From Verrucomicrobiales bacterium (GTDB lineage: Bacteria > Verrucomicrobiota > Verrucomicrobiia > Limisphaerales > UBA9464): a DNA stretch of 64,000 nt. The stretch lies in the NCBI GenBank assembly GCA_027488845.1, contig JAIYBC010000063.1:62001-126000 (forward strand). Direction: 5' to 3'. Both the position numbers and the translations under genes were made by a program. Shown piece after piece: positions 19,701-29,304 of the stretch. Each line of letters opens with the position of its first letter. Within the stretch, counting starts at the first letter, position 1. The notes under the pieces were generated by a model that saw nothing but the letters and a program-made list of their open reading frames with translations, had not been told where the DNA came from and ran no database searches.

Positions 19701-20451
19701 CCGGGCCGAGTTCGAAGCGGTTGGTCAGGTCGGGCGCGGTGACGGGACGGCCGTTGACCGCGACGATGACCGGACCCTGCGGCGTCTGGCGCATCTGGTA
19801 GCGGGTGTTGGGCTGGTCGAGGATCGTGACCGGCCGGAACCGAGCGACGTACAGGTCGAGGTCGCCGTCGCCGTCCACGTCCGCCAGGGCGAGCGAGGTG
19901 GCCCCGTGGCGCGAGCGGAGACCGGCGGCGTCGGTGGATTCCACGAAGCGGCCTTGGCCGTCGTTCCGGAAAAGCCGCGTGCCGCCGCCGAGCGCGTTCA
20001 GGAACAGGTCCACGTCGCCGTCGCCATCCACGTCCGCGAAGGCCGCTCCGGTCATGTCGAACGAGCCGGAGGTCGGATTGCGCCAGTCGATCCCCGGGAA
20101 GGCGGCGACGGAAACGTCGGCGAATGTCCATCCGCCGAGGTTTCGGTAGAGCGCCGGCGGCACGTCGGCGCCGCAAAGCAGCAGGTCGGGACGTCCGTCG
20201 GCGTCGAAATCGCCCAACGCCACGCCGGAGCCGGACAGCAGGTTGCGGTTGGTGATCGACCGTTCGTCGGAGAGGACGTTGGTGAAGCCGATTCCGGCCG
20301 CGGTGGCCGGCATCCGCGTGAAACCCGGCGCCAGCGTCCCGGCGGACGCCAACGGACGCGTCTCGACGGTGGCCGCGGCGGCGGCCGGCAGGCTGGCCAG
20401 CAGGGCGACAAGGCCCGCGGCGCGGAGGGACGATCGGCGGTGGGGCATCAT
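16774..20451 (-). CDS. Large secreted FG-GAP/VCBS repeat protein with ASPIC/UnbV (CRTAC1-like) domains, copy 2
   Basis: Start MMPHRRSSLRAAGLVALLASLPAAAAA; repeated D-x-D-x-D-G motifs (LGDFDADGRPDLLLCG, FADVDGDGDVDLFLNALG); RVRIGLRGPSPNSAGIGARITVRAAG..FAGGRYLGGD. Confidence 0.9.
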   Translation of the reverse strand: MMPHRRSSLRAAGLVALLASLPAAAAATVETRPLASAGTLAPGFTRMPATAAGIGFTNVLSDERSITNRNLLSGSGVALGDFDADGRPDLLLCGADVPPALYRNLGGWTFADVSVAAFPGIDWRNPTSGSFDMTGAAFADVDGDGDVDLFLNALGGGTRLFRNDGQGRFVESTDAAGLRSRHGATSLALADVDGDGDLDLYVARFRPVTILDQPNTRYQMRQTPQGPVIVAVNGRPVTAPDLTNRFELGPGGDVAELGEADALLLNDGRGVFAEVPWTGGAFVDESGRPLTSPPGDWGLAARFHDMDGDGRPDLYVCNDLQTPDRVWMNATGPDRKPRFKALSPIALRNNPTFSMGVDFGDFNRDGHVDFFAVDMFSRNRAWRHTQMAGLAPTLRLPGRFATRAQVQRNVLQIQRGDGTWADTAWQAGVAASEWSWGPVSLDVDLDGFEDLIVPNGQRRDFQDGDATRRISEASAAGQASTPAQVAALVRTVPSLATPNVAFRNRGDATFDDVSAAWGFTADTISQGVALGDIDGDGDLDVVMNDLSDAPGLYRNNSTAPRVRIGLRGPSPNSAGIGARITVRAAGLPAQTTEVFAGGRYLGGDAPERTFATGTATKVDIEVRWPGGAVEFLSGAAAGSAVTVVAGAPLPPAPGNPEPARPTFEDVSARLGHVHVDEPFDDFARQPTLPMRLSQAGPGVTWTDLDGNGHPDLVVGAGRGGRPAAFLNDGRGGFSAMDRPPFQKPTGRDLTAILPLNGALVAGVSNFEDGLTNGGALRLYDPASGRSGEMLVGSAFGTGPLAAADVDGDGELEVFVGSRTVPGRYPDPDPSLLLRNQGGRLVVAERLGSIGMATAACFTDLDGDGRPDLVVAVDWGAPRFFRNEAGRLKPWEPRFDWNRGGGLRGAWSSVAAGDFDEDGRLDVVLGNEGTNRRQVGTTASPRRLYAGDFGSGGGNDLIEAWHDPVGNVDRPEREFMMMTALFPAVRDAVTSYRAYSTSSVPSLFGESAARATRLWIDTQESVVLLNRGDRFEVRPLPAAAQWSTVQGLCVADYDGDGHDDLFVAQNDSTAHPFAERSDAGRGLWLRGNGSGGFRADFLSGVVVHGDGRGAAVADFDADGRIDLAVGQNGAATTLWRNVGGKPGLRVRLEGPAGNPAAIGAAVRVLGVGKTGPWRELHLGSGHLSCDDPTTVLGRPEGTEAVEVRWPGGKSTRHPVTKDAAELRLRP

Positions 20452-23400
20452 GGGAGGATCCGGATCGGACCGTTGCGGGGAACGACCACCGACCGCGTCC
20501 CGGCGGCGACGGGATGGCGGACGACTTCTCCGTCGGGCCAACGGATTTCCAGCTCGCCGGCCACGCCCCGGGTCCCGAGGACCGTCGCCGGACTGTCGAC
20601 GCCGAGGCCGCCGCCGCCGGCCCGGATCTCGCGACGGGGACCGGCCTTGCCCTCCTGATGCCAGCGCAACGAGGCGCCGAGCGCGTCGGGATTGCGGGCC
20701 GCGCCGAGCAACCGGACACGCAGTCCGGGAGTGGCGGCGAGGTTGCGGTGCAGGAGGGTCGGGGCGGAATTCTGGCCCAGCACCAGGTCCATCCGTCCGT
20801 CGTGGTCGAAGTCCGCCACGGCGACACCGCGCTGCTCGCCCCACGCGGCGATGCCCGGATGCGGGTCCTCCGCGAATCCTCCGCGCCCGTCGCCGAGCAG
20901 AAGGAGTCCTCGACCGGCGTCGTAGCGGGCCTCGTCGGGACGGATGCCGAAGACGTTCTGGGCGAGGAACAGGTCCTCGGATCCGTCGCCGTCGAAGTCC
21001 GCCACCGCGATGCCCTGCACCGGTGAGAACTGGGCCACCACCGGCAGCGCCTTCCATTCGAAGTGGTCGCCGCGGTTCAGGAGGAGGCCCGAGTCGAGGT
21101 TGACCGCCTCCAGCAGGGGGAGGTCGGCGGGCAGCCCTTCCAGCAGTTGCGGCAAGGTAGCCCGGCCGAAGGATTCCAAGGTCGGATACCGCTGCGCCAC
21201 CGAGGGCAGCATCGCCGCCAGCAGCGGCTGCCGGCGCACCGGCAATTCCACCCCGCCCGGCCCGACATGGCTCTCGATCATCTCGACGAAGCCGTCGCCG
21301 TTGAAGTCCCCGTGGCGCCCCCGCAGCGGACGCCGTTCCGCGGCGGCACCGAGGAAGTGGTTCCGCCCCCAGTTCCCGGCCACGAGGTCCATGCGACCGT
21401 CGCCGTCGACATCCGCCGCGGTCAACGCCTGCCACCAGCCGGTCCACCGGGAGAGCCGATCGGCGCCCGGAGGCAACCCGGCGCCCCGCAGCGGCGGATC
21501 CCACGGCACCAGTCGTCCCTGTTGGTTGCGGAGAAGGCGGATCGCCCCCCATTCGCAGGAAAGCGCGAGGTCCGGGCGGGCGTCGCCGTCGAGGTCGGTG
21601 AACACCGCGGACTGGACCAGTCCGATGCGTTCGACGCGTTCCGCCACGCCGAGGCGGCCGCCGTCGTTGCGGACCAGCAGCGAGGTCGCGGGTTCCGGGT
21701 AGCGTCCGGCGACATGGCGGACGCCGACGAAGATCTCCGGCGTGCCGTCCCCGTCGACGTCCGCCGCGGCCAACGATCCCACCGCCGCGGCCTTGCCGCC
21801 CAAGACCTCACCGCTGCGACCGGTCGCCAGGTCGATGATCCGGAGGGCGCCGCCGTTGGTCTGGCCGTCCTCGTGGTTGCTCACGCCCGCGAGGATCGCC
21901 CCGCCCAGCGGGAGCATCGTGGTCAGGTCCCGCGCGGTCGGGCGTGCGAAGGCGGCGAGCGGCAGGGTCCCGAAGGCGGCGCCGGCGGCGTTCGTCCAGG
22001 CGTTCGGCGTCCCACCCTGTCCGGAGGAGACGAGCAGGTCCTCCCAGCCGTCGCCGTCGAGGTCCGTCCAGGTCACTCCCGGGCCGGGGGTCGAAAGGTC
22101 GCGTGGGGCCGATGGCTGACGCCCGAACTCGTCGAAGGGCGTGTCGAAATGGGTGTGTCGGATGCGGTCGGAGAGATCCTCGAAGCGCGGACGGGGCGGC
22201 GCGGCGGACGCGGATGCGACCCGCACGGAATCCGACTGTCCGACGACCACCGAGCCGGGACCCACCGCGGAGAGGCGGGTGACGCTCCCGTCGCGCCAGG
22301 CGACCTCGAGGGCCACGGCCGCGTTCGTTCCCGTGGCGAAGGTCCTCACCGCGTCGTCGCCCGAGAGGTACCGTCCGCCGGCGATCATCTCCTGGGTCTG
22401 GATCGGCAGGCCGGGCGCCGTGACCCGGATCCGCGCGCCGATGCCGCGGGTGTTCGGTGCGGTTCCGCGGAGCCGCACCAGCAGGCGTCCGGCACCCGCC
22501 CCGTTGCGCAGCACCTTGGCGGGACCGTTGAGCGCATTGAGCACCAGGTCGAGGTCGCCGTCGCCGTCGAGATCCGCCGCGGCCATGCCGTGCTCGACGC
22601 CGGATTCGTCGAATCCCCAGGCGGTGGAGACATCCTCGAAGGTCAGGTCGCCGCGGTTGCGGAACGCGGCGTTCGGGGCGTCGAACGGCCGGAACATCCG
22701 TCGCATCTCCAGCAGCTCCCGCGAACCGTTCCTGCCCGCCGACTTCAACGCCTCGGCCCGGGCGCCGACGTCGGCGTCGAGCATGTCGAGGGCATGGCCG
22801 TTCGAGACCAGCAGGTCCTCCCAGCCGTCGAGGTCGACATCGAGGAAGATCGGCGTCCACGCCCACTCGGCGGCGCTCAATCCCGCGAGGCGGCCGATCT
22901 CGGCGAAGGTGCCGTCGGGCCGACCTCGGAAGAGGGTGTTGTGCGAGAACTGCGGCCGGTCGTCGAGGACCCCCGGCTGGTTGAACCCGGGCGGAAGGCC
23001 GTCCAGCTGCACGTTCCGGCGCCAATGCTCGCGGCTCAACATGTCGAGCACGAGGAAGTCGTCCCGTCCGTCCCGGTCGACGTCCGCCGCATCGATCCCC
23101 ATCGAGAAGGCCGGAGTGTGACGCAGCGCGACGGGACGGGACGCCCGGAACCGAAGCGGGCCACCCGACGGCGTCTCGTTGATCCAGAAGCGGTCCTCGG
23201 ACTGGAAGTCGTTGCAGACGTAGAGATCGGGACGTCCGTCGCCGTCGAGGTCCCGGAACATCACGCTGAGTCCCCAGTCGTAGGGTGGACCGGTGAGCGG
23301 CTTGCCGGTGGCGTCGAGGAACGCGCCTCCGCTCCAGGAAACGGCCGTGAAGCCGCCGCGTCCGTCGTTCAGGAAGAGGGCGTCCGGCTCGCCGTTCTCC

Positions 23401-24134
23401 ATCGGACCGGACGGGGTCATCGTGAAGCGCCCGACCAGGTCCGGGGCGCTGGTGGGACGGCCGTTGTAGGCGACGATCCGTTGTCGGCCGCCCTCGTCGC
23501 GCACCTGGTACCGCGCCCCGGGATCGTCCCGGACGGTCACCCCGCGGTAGTTCGACACATAGAGGTCGAGGTCGCCGTCACCGTCGGCGTCGGCCAGGGC
23601 GATGCTCGATCCCGCGCGGTCCGGATTGATCCGGCCGGATTCCACGAACCGGCCGCCGCCGTCGTTGCGCAGGATCCGGGTCCCCTGCCCCAAGGTGTTC
23701 AACACCAGGTCCGGATGACCGTCGCCATCGACGTCGGCGGAGGCCGAACCGGTGACCTCGAGGCCTCCGAGGAGAGCCTGCGGGAAGGAGGAACCGGTGA
23801 CGTCGGTGAACCGCCAGCCGCCGAGGTTCCGCCAAAGCCGGGAACCGCCCGCGTAGGCGCCGAGGAACACGTCCGTGCGGCCGTCGGCGTCGAAGTCCGC
23901 AAGGGCCACGCCGGAGCCGTTGAGGGCGATCTGGTTGGTCAGGTAACGGGACGCCGGGACCACGTTGGTGAAGGCGATCCCGGTTTCGCCGGGGCCCAAG
24001 GAGGTGAATCCGGAACGGGGTCCGTCGGCCGCGGCGAGGGAGGCCACCGTCAGGGCCAGCACCATGGCCAACGGGGTCGCGCCCGGAAGCGGACGGACCT
24101 CCGGAAGGGAATGGCGGGGCGTTCGACGGGGCAC
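20448..24134 (-). CDS. Large secreted FG-GAP/VCBS repeat protein with ASPIC/UnbV (CRTAC1-like) domains, copy 1
   Basis: 1228 aa; signal peptide; LADFDADGRTDVFLGAYAG, SADVDGDGHPDLVLNTLG; LLVRLRGTAPNTRGIGARIRVTAPGLPIQTQEMIAGGRYLSGDD; stop overlaps the next start by ATGA (20448-20451). Confidence 0.9.
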   Translation of the reverse strand: MPRRTPRHSLPEVRPLPGATPLAMVLALTVASLAAADGPRSGFTSLGPGETGIAFTNVVPASRYLTNQIALNGSGVALADFDADGRTDVFLGAYAGGSRLWRNLGGWRFTDVTGSSFPQALLGGLEVTGSASADVDGDGHPDLVLNTLGQGTRILRNDGGGRFVESGRINPDRAGSSIALADADGDGDLDLYVSNYRGVTVRDDPGARYQVRDEGGRQRIVAYNGRPTSAPDLVGRFTMTPSGPMENGEPDALFLNDGRGGFTAVSWSGGAFLDATGKPLTGPPYDWGLSVMFRDLDGDGRPDLYVCNDFQSEDRFWINETPSGGPLRFRASRPVALRHTPAFSMGIDAADVDRDGRDDFLVLDMLSREHWRRNVQLDGLPPGFNQPGVLDDRPQFSHNTLFRGRPDGTFAEIGRLAGLSAAEWAWTPIFLDVDLDGWEDLLVSNGHALDMLDADVGARAEALKSAGRNGSRELLEMRRMFRPFDAPNAAFRNRGDLTFEDVSTAWGFDESGVEHGMAAADLDGDGDLDLVLNALNGPAKVLRNGAGAGRLLVRLRGTAPNTRGIGARIRVTAPGLPIQTQEMIAGGRYLSGDDAVRTFATGTNAAVALEVAWRDGSVTRLSAVGPGSVVVGQSDSVRVASASAAPPRPRFEDLSDRIRHTHFDTPFDEFGRQPSAPRDLSTPGPGVTWTDLDGDGWEDLLVSSGQGGTPNAWTNAAGAAFGTLPLAAFARPTARDLTTMLPLGGAILAGVSNHEDGQTNGGALRIIDLATGRSGEVLGGKAAAVGSLAAADVDGDGTPEIFVGVRHVAGRYPEPATSLLVRNDGGRLGVAERVERIGLVQSAVFTDLDGDARPDLALSCEWGAIRLLRNQQGRLVPWDPPLRGAGLPPGADRLSRWTGWWQALTAADVDGDGRMDLVAGNWGRNHFLGAAAERRPLRGRHGDFNGDGFVEMIESHVGPGGVELPVRRQPLLAAMLPSVAQRYPTLESFGRATLPQLLEGLPADLPLLEAVNLDSGLLLNRGDHFEWKALPVVAQFSPVQGIAVADFDGDGSEDLFLAQNVFGIRPDEARYDAGRGLLLLGDGRGGFAEDPHPGIAAWGEQRGVAVADFDHDGRMDLVLGQNSAPTLLHRNLAATPGLRVRLLGAARNPDALGASLRWHQEGKAGPRREIRAGGGGLGVDSPATVLGTRGVAGELEIRWPDGEVVRHPVAAGTRSVVVPRNGPIRILP

Positions 24135-24255
24135 GGGAGGAGGATCCCCGCACCGGCCCGGGCGTGCCAGCGCAGAAAGGTCGGGCCGGAGGACGGACCC
24201 GCGGGAGGCCAGTCGGACGTTGATGCGATGAGGCCGGCCGGATCATCCTGTCCCC

Positions 24256-25212
24256 ATGCATTTCCTCGTCACGGGTGGCGCCGGATTCATCGGGTCCCAC
24301 GTGGCCGAACATCTCCTGGCCGCGGGCCATGAAGTGACGGTTTTCGACGATCTCAACCCGTTCTACGACCCGGCGATCAAGCGGGCGACGCTCCAGGTCC
24401 TGGAACGGTCCGGGAGCGGGCGCTTCCGTTTCGTCCAGGGAGACCTGGTGGAACGGGCGTCCTTGGACGCCGTGTTCGCCGGGGAAAGGATCGACCAGGT
24501 GATCCACCTCGCGGCGCGGGCCGGAGTGCGGCCGAGCCTTCAGGAGCCCGCCCTCTACCAGCGGGTGAACGTGGAGGGCACGGTGAACCTGCTCGAGGCC
24601 GGAAGGCTGGCCGGCGTGGGGAAGTTCATCCTCGCCTCGTCGTCGTCGGTGTACGGGGTCAACGCCAAGGTTCCCTTCTCCGAGGACGACCCGATCTTCC
24701 GCGCGATCTCGCCGTACGCCTCGAGCAAGCTGGCCTGCGAGGCCCTCGGCCACACCTACCACCACGTGTACGGACTCGACGTGGTGATGCTGCGCTTCTT
24801 CACCGTGTACGGCCCCCGGCAGCGGCCGGACCTCGCCATCCACAAGTTCGCCCGCCTGATCGACTCCGGACGGCCCGTGCCGGTGTTCGGGGACGGGTCC
24901 ACGGCCCGCGACTACACCTACGTGGACGACATCGTCTCCGGCGTCCTCGCCTGCACGCGTCGGCAGTTCGGGTTCGGGATCTACAACCTCGGCGAATCCC
25001 AGACGGTGACCCTCTCGGAGCTGATCACGCTGTTGGAGCAGGCGTTGGGCAGGAAGGCGGTCCTCGACCGTCAGCCGTTGCAGCCGGGAGACGTGCCGAT
25101 CACCTACGCCGACATCTCGAAGGCGGGACGCGACCTCGGATACGATCCGCGGACGAAGATCGCCGAGGGGATCCCGCGGTTCGTCGAGTGGTTCCGCCGG
25201 GCGGCCGGCTGA
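24256..25212 (+). CDS. NAD-dependent epimerase (UDP-glucuronate 4-epimerase / GalE-like SDR)
   Basis: MHFLVTGGAGFIGSHVAEHLLAAGHEVTVFDDLNPFYDP; YASSKLACE; RDYTYVDDIVSGVL. Confidence 0.92.
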   Translation: MHFLVTGGAGFIGSHVAEHLLAAGHEVTVFDDLNPFYDPAIKRATLQVLERSGSGRFRFVQGDLVERASLDAVFAGERIDQVIHLAARAGVRPSLQEPALYQRVNVEGTVNLLEAGRLAGVGKFILASSSSVYGVNAKVPFSEDDPIFRAISPYASSKLACEALGHTYHHVYGLDVVMLRFFTVYGPRQRPDLAIHKFARLIDSGRPVPVFGDGSTARDYTYVDDIVSGVLACTRRQFGFGIYNLGESQTVTLSELITLLEQALGRKAVLDRQPLQPGDVPITYADISKAGRDLGYDPRTKIAEGIPRFVEWFRRAAG

Positions 25213-25301
25213 TCCGGCCCCCCTCCTGCAGACCCGCCGTTCCGCTTCGCGGCCCGGAGGCTTCGCGGCTTCGCCCGACGGACTCCCCGCGGGAGTCCGG
25301 T

Positions 25302-26696
25302 TCAGCGGGTGAGCTGCTTCTCGAGATAGCCCACGTCCTGCCGGACCTTGGACTCCACCTCCATGCGGTCGCGCACCTGGCGGCAGGCATGCAGCACCGT
25401 GCCGTGGTCGCGTCCTCCGAAGGCGTCGCCGATGGAGCTGAGGGAATGGTCGGTGAGCTGCCGGGCGAGATACATGGCGATCTGGCGCGGGAAGGCGATG
25501 TTCTCCGGACGCCGCTTGCTGGTCATGTCGGCCAGGCGGATGTCGAAGTAGTCGGCGACGCGGCGTTGGATCTCGCCGATGGAGATCGCGACCTTGCCCT
25601 CCTCCTGGAGGATCTCACGCAGCAGGGTCTCGATGGTCTCGAGGTCGAGGTCCTTGCCGGTGAGCTGGGCGTAGGCGGCGACGCGCACGAGGGCGCCTTC
25701 GAGGCGGCGGATGTTGGTCCGGATGCGGTTGGCGAGGAACGAGATGATCTCGGGCGGCAGCTCCACGCTGAGGGCCGCGGCCTTCTTGTGGAGGATCGCG
25801 AGGCGGGTCTCGACGTCGGGGGCCTTGACGTCGGCGGTCATGCCCCACTCGAAGCGCGAGGTGAGGCGCTGTTCGAGCCCCTGGATCTCGTTGGCCGGGC
25901 GGTCGCAGGTCAGGACGATCTGCTTGTGGCAGTCGTGGAGGGCGTTGAAGGTGTGGAAGAACTCCTCCTGGATGCGCTCCTTGCCGGCGAGGAACTGGAC
26001 GTCGTCGATGAGCAGGACGTCGAGTTCGCGGTACTTCTTGCGGAACCGGGGCAGCTGTCCGTTCTGGAGGGCCTCGATGAACTCGTTGGTGAAGCGCTCG
26101 CAGGAGAGGTAGCCGATGCGGGCGTTGCGCCTGTGGGCGTGGACGTGTTGGCCGATGGCCTGGAGGAGATGGGTCTTGCCGAGACCGACGCCGCCGAAGA
26201 GGAACAGCGGGTTGTAGGTCAGGCCAGGCTTCTGGGCGACGGCCACCGAAGCGGCATGGGCGTGGTGGTTGTTGCTGCCGACCACGAAGGTGTCGAAGAC
26301 GTTGTTCGGATTGAAGAACGCGTCGGGCCGGCGGGTGGCGGGTTCCTTGGCGACCGGCGAGGGGATCGGGGCCAGGGGAGCCGACGAGGACTCGGCCGAT
26401 TCGTCCGGAACCGCGGTTCCGGAGCCGGCGGCAACCGCGGACTCCGCCGCGCGGACCGCGAAGGCGATCTGCACGGGCCGCACCGCGGTGCGGCTGACCA
26501 CGGACCGAAGCACGTCGAGGTAGTTGTCCTTGAGCCAGAACTCGCAGAACTCGTCCGCCACCTCCAGGGTCAGCACATCGCCGTCCATCCGGCTCGCGCT
26601 CACGGGAGCGAACCAGAGATTGTAGAGCTCGGTCTTGAGCATTCCACGCAGCGTCTGCTGCGCGGCGGACCAGATGGCTTGTGCGTTATCGGACAT
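25302..26696 (-). CDS. dnaA: Chromosomal replication initiator protein DnaA
   Basis: [55 protein letters not shown]-terminal domain [38 protein letters not shown]. Confidence 0.97.
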   Translation of the reverse strand: MSDNAQAIWSAAQQTLRGMLKTELYNLWFAPVSASRMDGDVLTLEVADEFCEFWLKDNYLDVLRSVVSRTAVRPVQIAFAVRAAESAVAAGSGTAVPDESAESSSAPLAPIPSPVAKEPATRRPDAFFNPNNVFDTFVVGSNNHHAHAASVAVAQKPGLTYNPLFLFGGVGLGKTHLLQAIGQHVHAHRRNARIGYLSCERFTNEFIEALQNGQLPRFRKKYRELDVLLIDDVQFLAGKERIQEEFFHTFNALHDCHKQIVLTCDRPANEIQGLEQRLTSRFEWGMTADVKAPDVETRLAILHKKAAALSVELPPEIISFLANRIRTNIRRLEGALVRVAAYAQLTGKDLDLETIETLLREILQEEGKVAISIGEIQRRVADYFDIRLADMTSKRRPENIAFPRQIAMYLARQLTDHSLSSIGDAFGGRDHGTVLHACRQVRDRMEVESKVRQDVGYLEKQLTR

Positions 26697-26863
26697 GATG
26701 GACTGGGAAGGGATCGGAAAGCGCGGTGGCGATGGGTTTTTCGGTTTTATTCACCTGACGACTTCACCCGGCTGTAACCTGCCCAAAGACAGGCGTTTGG
26801 CCGTGGTTTCCATCGACGAAAACACCGCGTGATCCGGCGAAAACCGCCTGGATTGCTAGGCTT

Positions 26864-26898
26864 AAAAAGCGTTGGAACCTATTGGTTTCCAACGCTTT
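26864..26898 (-). terminator. Intrinsic-terminator-like hairpin between the H1-like gene and dnaA
   Basis: AAAGCGTTGGAA (26866-26877)/TTCCAACGCTTT (26887-26898); read on the minus strand the 3' arm runs into TTTTT. Confidence 0.6.
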
Positions 26899-27026
26899 AC
26901 TTAGATCTAGCTTCGCAGCCTTTTGAGACGATTTCACCGTGGTGGGCACCCAACTGCACTTGTGACGGCCGAGGCTTCTAAGAGAAAGCGGCGGCCGCCG
27001 CGAGGAGAAGTTTCGGGGTGTTGCCC

Positions 27027-27046
27027 CCACGTTGTTCACAACGTGG
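27027..27046. repeat. Perfect inverted repeat CCACGTTGT-tc-ACAACGTGG
   Basis: 9-bp perfect arms, 2-nt spacer, immediately downstream of the H1-like gene stop; includes the TTGTTCACA candidate DnaA box. Confidence 0.6.
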
Positions 27047-27064
27047 AAAACCGCCCGGAAAAGA

Positions 27065-27274
27065 CTACTTCTTTTTGGCCGGAGCCTTCTTGGCAGGCGC
27101 CTTCTTGGCCGGAGCCTTGGGGGCGGCGGCCTTCTTGGCGGGGGCCTTCGGGGCGGCGGCCTTCTTCGCCGGAGCCTTCGGGGCGGCGGCGGCCTTCTTG
27201 GCCGGGGCCTTCGGGGCGACGGCCTTCTTGGCGGGGGCCTTCTTGGCGGCTTGCTGCTTTTCGGTTGCGGGCAT
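27065..27274 (-). CDS. Lysine/alanine/proline-rich histone H1-like protein
   Basis: Start MPATEKQQAAKKAPAKKAVAPKAPAKKAAAAPKAPAKKAAAPKAPAKK...PAKKK; AKKAPAKK repeat composition. Confidence 0.75.
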   Translation of the reverse strand: MPATEKQQAAKKAPAKKAVAPKAPAKKAAAAPKAPAKKAAAPKAPAKKAAAPKAPAKKAPAKKAPAKKK

Positions 27275-27319
27275 GGATTTGTACTCCTGTTGGTTTGTTG
27301 GTTCTCTCTGCACTTCGCG

Positions 27320-27694
<375 letters not shown>

Positions 27695-27786
27695 TTATCC
27701 GCGCAACCAGAAGCTGACAATCCGATTTCACAAAAACGTGCGCGGACTTCCAGCCCGTCGGCACAGGTGTCAGGGTCGCCTCCACC

Positions 27787-28959
27787 GTGCGCGAACGATG
27801 GCAGAAGTACACCGAGGAGGCCGAGACCTATCTCCTCGCCGTGATCCTCGACGGCCTTCCCGGCCGCAAGGCCGACGTCATCCGGACCCTCCTGGCGGGT
27901 CTTTCACACGTCTTCGCCGGCATCGTGAAGCTGCGCCGGCTCCTCTACACCCTCCGCATCCTCCGCGACTCCACGCTCGGCGTGCAGGTGATCGCCGTCG
28001 GCAACCTCACCGTCGGCGGCACCGGCAAGACGCCGGTCGTCGAGAAGTTCGCCCGGGCCCTGCAGGACGCCGGACGGAAGGTCGCCATCCTCTCCCGCGG
28101 CTACCGCTCCCGACCCAAGCCCGTCGGCGAACGCCTGCTCGACAAGCTCCTGCTCCGCGAGGACACCACGCCCCCACGCATCGTCTCCGACGGCCACTCG
28201 CTGCTCCTCGACTCCGAGACCGCCGGCGACGAACCGTACATGCTCGCGTCCAACCTGAGGGACGTCGTCGTCCTCGTGGACAAGGACCGGGTCAAGGCGG
28301 GCCGCTATGCGGTGGAACACTTCGGCTGCGACACGTTGCTCCTCGACGATGGCTTCCAGTATTGGCGCCTTGCGGGACGCCGTACCGACGTCGTGCTCGT
28401 CGACTGCCAGCTGCCGTTCGGCAACGAGTACCTCCTTCCCCGGGGCACCCTGCGGGAGCCCCCGTCCCATCTCGCCCGGGCCAGCGTCATCTTCCTCACC
28501 AAGAGCGACGGCCGGACCGCCGCCCTCCGGGAACGGATCCACCAGCTCAATCCCCGGGCCGACATCATCGAGTGCCTGCACCATCCCCTGTATTTCGAGG
28601 ATGTCTTCACCGGCGAACGCCACGGCCTCGACCTGCTCCGGGGACGGAAGGTCGCAAGCCTCACCGGCATCGCGCAGCCGGAGTCCTTCGAGTCCAAGCT
28701 GGCCGAACTCGGCGCCGAAATCGTCCTCGCCCGGCGATTCGCCGACCACCACCGCTTCACCCAGCAGGAGGTGCTCGACGCCGTGAACCGCGGCAAGAAG
28801 CGGCGTGCCGACATGTTGCTCACCACCCAGAAGGACGCCGTGCGCTTCCCCAAACTCGATCGCCGCGACCTCCCGGTCTACTTCATGCGCGTCGAGATCA
28901 AGATCCTCGCCGGCGCCGAGGGATTCGACGAGGCGGTCCGACGCATCTGCTTCCGTTGA
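27787..28959 (+). CDS. lpxK: Tetraacyldisaccharide 4'-kinase
   Basis: [85 protein letters not shown]. Confidence 0.93.
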   Translation: MRERWQKYTEEAETYLLAVILDGLPGRKADVIRTLLAGLSHVFAGIVKLRRLLYTLRILRDSTLGVQVIAVGNLTVGGTGKTPVVEKFARALQDAGRKVAILSRGYRSRPKPVGERLLDKLLLREDTTPPRIVSDGHSLLLDSETAGDEPYMLASNLRDVVVLVDKDRVKAGRYAVEHFGCDTLLLDDGFQYWRLAGRRTDVVLVDCQLPFGNEYLLPRGTLREPPSHLARASVIFLTKSDGRTAALRERIHQLNPRADIIECLHHPLYFEDVFTGERHGLDLLRGRKVASLTGIAQPESFESKLAELGAEIVLARRFADHHRFTQQEVLDAVNRGKKRRADMLLTTQKDAVRFPKLDRRDLPVYFMRVEIKILAGAEGFDEAVRRICFR

Positions 28960-29230
28960 TCCTCCGCCAGAAGGACGGCGACCCTCGGATCCACGGCGAA
29001 CGGGCATCGGCAACGGTTCGCGAACGTTATCGCCCGGAGGTAACCGGCCATTTCGACATTGCCGGCACCGGGAAGCGAATCTAGAAACCTCCCGGTCGCC
29101 GGTGAAAACCGGGGATTGGGCGGACACCGGAGAACCAACATTCGTCCGTCCGTTCCGGGCCGGGTGCGCTTATTTCAGCAGGGTTCTCCACCCTCGCCTC
29201 CTTGGCGTGTCCGACCCGGGGCCCCTTTCG

Positions 29231-29260
29231 CGGGTGCGGCTTCACCGGAAGCCGCACCCG
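29231..29260. terminator. Strong hairpin between convergent genes (possible bidirectional terminator)
   Basis: Perfect 13-bp inverted repeat CGGGTGCGGCTTC-accg-GAAGCCGCACCCG; no clear U-tract on either strand. Confidence 0.45.
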
Positions 29261-29304
29261 CACTTCCCATCCGTTGCGGGGGCTGCCCGACCGTAACCTC
29301 TCCG

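Larger units (their letters stand above)
26697..27064. other. Candidate replication-origin (oriC-like) intergenic region upstream of dnaA
   Basis: Locally AT-richer non-coding gap next to dnaA; TTATTCACC (26747-26755) and TTGTTCACA (27032-27040), each one mismatch from TTATNCACA; palindromes at 26866-26898 and 27027-27046. Confidence 0.4.

Noticed and set aside
16639-24332. Plus-strand ORFs of 1339 and 1089 aa opposite the FG-GAP genes (and the overlapping 1393-aa minus frame)
   Set aside because: Mirror-image artefacts of GTCGCCGTCGAGGTC-type repeats; the minus-strand frames used give coherent FG-GAP and UnbV motifs.
28805-29296. Plus-strand ORF after lpxK
   Set aside because: Starts within lpxK in another frame, Ser/Arg-rich, no domain; treated as non-coding spacer.
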